A stretch of DNA of 64,000 nt, taken from NCBI GenBank assembly GCA_016125385.1, contig WGLV01000022.1:186001-250000 (forward strand). Direction: 5' to 3'. This document shows, one piece after another, positions 62,068 to 64,000 of the stretch (positions are counted from its first letter, which is position 1; every line of letters begins with the position of its first letter). The DNA is from a bacterium (GTDB lineage Bacteria; Hinthialibacterota; Hinthialibacteria; Hinthialibacterales; Hinthialibacteraceae). Below the pieces are notes generated by a model that saw only the letters and a program-made list of their open reading frames with translations, was not told the origin of the DNA and searched no databases. Made by a program: the position numbers and the translations under genes.

Positions 62068-64000
62068 TTACGCGGAGATGGTTTGCATGACATCGCCGCA
62101 GCGGGGGCAGACGTCGCTTTCGGGATCTTTTACCGCTTCGTCATAGTGCCAGCAGCGGGGGCATTTTTCTCCCGCCGCCTTGGCGACGCCGATGCGGAGA
62201 GGCAGTTCGACGCTGGTTTCGACGACGTCCATTCCGTTCGCGTCCCCAAATCCCGCCTGAGACACGATGAGGATCGAGGCGAGGTCGTCGCCGAGGGGCG
62301 CGGCGGCGGCGCGTTCGATCACGGTTTTCCAAGTATTGTCGCTGGTTTCAAACACCACGCGGCAATCGAGCGAGTGGCCGATGATTTCTTTCTTGCGGGC
62401 CAGTTCGATGACCTTGATGGCTTCGGCGCGTAATTGAAAAACGCGTTCCCACTCTTCCAATAACGCGGAATCCGGTTTTTTTCCGTTTTGTTCGGTGAGG
62501 CGAAGAAATACGCAGCTCTCCGTAACGAGCCCCATGGTGCGCAATTCATCCCAGATTTCGTCGCTGGTGAACGAGAGAATAGGCGCGAGGCAAAGCGTCA
62601 GGTCGATGATGATTTCGGCCAGCGTGGTTTGCGCGGAGCGGCGCTCCAGGCTGTCTTTTCCACTGACGTAGAGGCGATCCTTGATGATGTCGAGATAGAG
62701 CGCGCTGAGATCGACGCTGCAGAAGTTGTTCACGTCGTACACGATACGGTGAAAATCGTACATCTCGTAGGCGGAGAGGATGCGGCGTTTGGTTTCACGC
62801 CAGCGGTTGAGTATCCAGCGGTCGAGGCCGCGGCGATCTTCTTCAGTGACGGCGTGTTCGTGCGAATAGCCGTGAAGGTTGCCGAGGATGAAGCGCGCCG
62901 TGTTGCGGATACGGCGGTACGATTCGGTGGTGCGGGCGAGAATGTTTTTGGAGAACGATACGTCGCCGCGGAAATCTTCAGAGGCCACCCACAGGCGGAT
63001 GATGTCGGCGCCGGTTTCTTTCAGCAGATCATCAAGTACGACGTAGTTACCAAGGCTTTTCGACAGTTTTTTGCCCGTTTCATCCACCGTGAAGCCGTGA
63101 GTTAGCACGGTCTTGTAGGGCGGTTCGTGACCCGCGCCCACGGAAGTGACGAGCGACGACTGGAACCAGCCGCGATGCTGGTCGCTGCCTTCGAGATAAA
63201 GGTCGACGGGAAAGACGCCTTCCTCCTGGGCCATGACGGAATGATGAGTGACGCCCGAGTCAAACCAGACGTCGAGAATATCGGTCTCAAGCCGGACGTC
63301 ATTCACCGTCTTGCCTTCAGGCAACAGAGCGGAAAGACGCTTGATGCGATTGAGCTGTTCGGACTCAGCGATCGCCTTGAACCAGAAGTCCGTACCTTCG
63401 GTCTGAATGATGGCGGCGGCTTCTTCGATGAATTCAGGGTCGAGAATGGCCTGGTCCGAGTCGCCGATGTAGAGCGCCGGGATGGGGACGCCCCACGAGC
63501 GCTGGCGCGAGATGCACCATTCCTGCCGGTTTTCCACCATGCCGCGAATGCGCGAGCGGCCCCAGGCGGGAACCCACTGCACTTTTGAATCAATGGCGTC
63601 GAGCAGGCGCTGGCGCAGGTTGTCTTCTTCGAGCGAAACGAACCACTGGCGGGTGGCGCGGAAGATGATGGGGCGTTTGCTGCGCCAGCAATAGGGATAG
63701 GAGTGTTTATAGTTTTCGTGGTGGATGAGCAGCCCTTTTTCTTTCAGCATTTCGAGAATGGGCTGGTTGGCTTTCTCAACGAAGACGCCCTGCAGGATGG
63801 GCGACTGGGCGGTATAGCACCCGGCGTCGTCAACCGGGGAGAAGACCTCCAACTTGTATTCGAGAGAGACGAGGTAGTCTTCATGGCCGTGGCCGGGCGC
63901 GGTGTGGACGGCGCCGGTCCCCTGCTCAAGCGTGACGTGCGTTCCACAGATGATTGGAACGGGAGTCTCGGAGAAGGGAGGCGTCATGGCCAGGCCGAGC
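62068..64000 (-). CDS. ileS: Isoleucyl-tRNA synthetase, C-terminal part
   Basis: About 643 residues are visible; the frame runs past the right edge, so the N-terminal third with the HIGH motif is missing. The part present starts inside the editing domain (TAPGHGHEDYLV). It continues through the catalytic fold with GVPIPALY and DVWFDSGVTHHSV, the KMSKS loop as KKLSKSLGN, and the anticodon-binding domain. A C-terminal zinc site pairs CPRCWHY with CPRCGDVM. The ATG at 63987 is internal and not the true start. It charges tRNA-Ile and heads the ileS-lspA-lgt run. Confidence 0.97.
   Translation of the reverse strand, partial: LGLAMTPPFSETPVPIICGTHVTLEQGTGAVHTAPGHGHEDYLVSLEYKLEVFSPVDDAGCYTAQSPILQGVFVEKANQPILEMLKEKGLLIHHENYKHSYPYCWRSKRPIIFRATRQWFVSLEEDNLRQRLLDAIDSKVQWVPAWGRSRIRGMVENRQEWCISRQRSWGVPIPALYIGDSDQAILDPEFIEEAAAIIQTEGTDFWFKAIAESEQLNRIKRLSALLPEGKTVNDVRLETDILDVWFDSGVTHHSVMAQEEGVFPVDLYLEGSDQHRGWFQSSLVTSVGAGHEPPYKTVLTHGFTVDETGKKLSKSLGNYVVLDDLLKETGADIIRLWVASEDFRGDVSFSKNILARTTESYRRIRNTARFILGNLHGYSHEHAVTEEDRRGLDRWILNRWRETKRRILSAYEMYDFHRIVYDVNNFCSVDLSALYLDIIKDRLYVSGKDSLERRSAQTTLAEIIIDLTLCLAPILSFTSDEIWDELRTMGLVTESCVFLRLTEQNGKKPDSALLEEWERVFQLRAEAIKVIELARKKEIIGHSLDCRVVFETSDNTWKTVIERAAAAPLGDDLASILIVSQAGFGDANGMDVVETSVELPLRIGVAKAAGEKCPRCWHYDEAVKDPESDVCPRCGDVMQTISA

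Noticed and set aside
63985-63987. ATG at 63987 as the ileS start
   Set aside because: The frame stays open upstream to the window edge and the N-terminal catalytic motif is missing, so this Met is internal.

Overview
The window comes from a Gram-negative (diderm) bacterium of moderately high GC. The envelope genes show this: a complete type II secretion core with a secretin, an RND efflux pump with an outer-membrane channel, several lipoproteins, and lspA and lgt. I cannot name the phylum from sequence alone. The mix of FecR/DUF6600, DUF5690, FG-GAP, CHAT and NACHT proteins with long intergenic repeats suits a large-genomed environmental lineage, but that is inference.

Layout. 1-1737 (-): partial CHAT-protease membrane protein. 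2040-5138 (+): secreted FecR/DUF6600 protein with a long Ser-Pro-Arg repeat tail. 5262-7178 (-): two oxidoreductases. 7424-13720 (+): TlpA-like thioredoxin, YdcF-like membrane protein, two secreted proteins, cold-shock protein, DUF5690 transporter and a TPR protein. 13879-18302: divergent YfhO-type membrane protein and polyprenyl-phosphate sugar transferase. 18303-19310: about 1 kb of intergenic repeats holding four copies of a two-hairpin element with compensating stem changes and two copies of a second, about 109-bp repeat. 19311-21589 (-): HerA-like ATPase with a small upstream partner. 21787-21859: tRNA-Ala(GGC). 21960-28580 (-): tetR followed by a three-gene RND efflux operon, with near-identical palindromes before tetR and before the efflux genes. 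28866-32474: NACHT NTPase converging on a zinc-site protein. 32735-33859 (-): ferritin-like/VIT1 iron transporter. 34268-40690 (+): two histidine kinases, a MoxR ATPase and a Tll0287-like sensor. 40970-53083 (+): type II secretion operon in the order E-F-G-H-I-J-K-L-M-C-D. 53225-62032: a degenerate gamma-glutamylcyclotransferase-like protein, hpt and a TPR lipoprotein, pgeF and a small protein, a VOC protein, a GT-C glycosyltransferase with ugd, then lgt and lspA. 62068 to the right edge (-): C-terminal two thirds of ileS.

How the genes fit together. Three themes dominate. Envelope and secretion: the type II system could export the secreted FecR and FG-GAP proteins, and lspA/lgt process the lipoproteins. 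Surface polysaccharide: sugar-phosphate transferase, YfhO-like and GT-C proteins, and UDP-glucose dehydrogenase. Sensing and possible conflict biology: CHAT, NACHT and HerA proteins, orphan kinases and a TetR-controlled pump. The most unusual signal is the structured intergenic repeat family at 18.3-19.3 kb.
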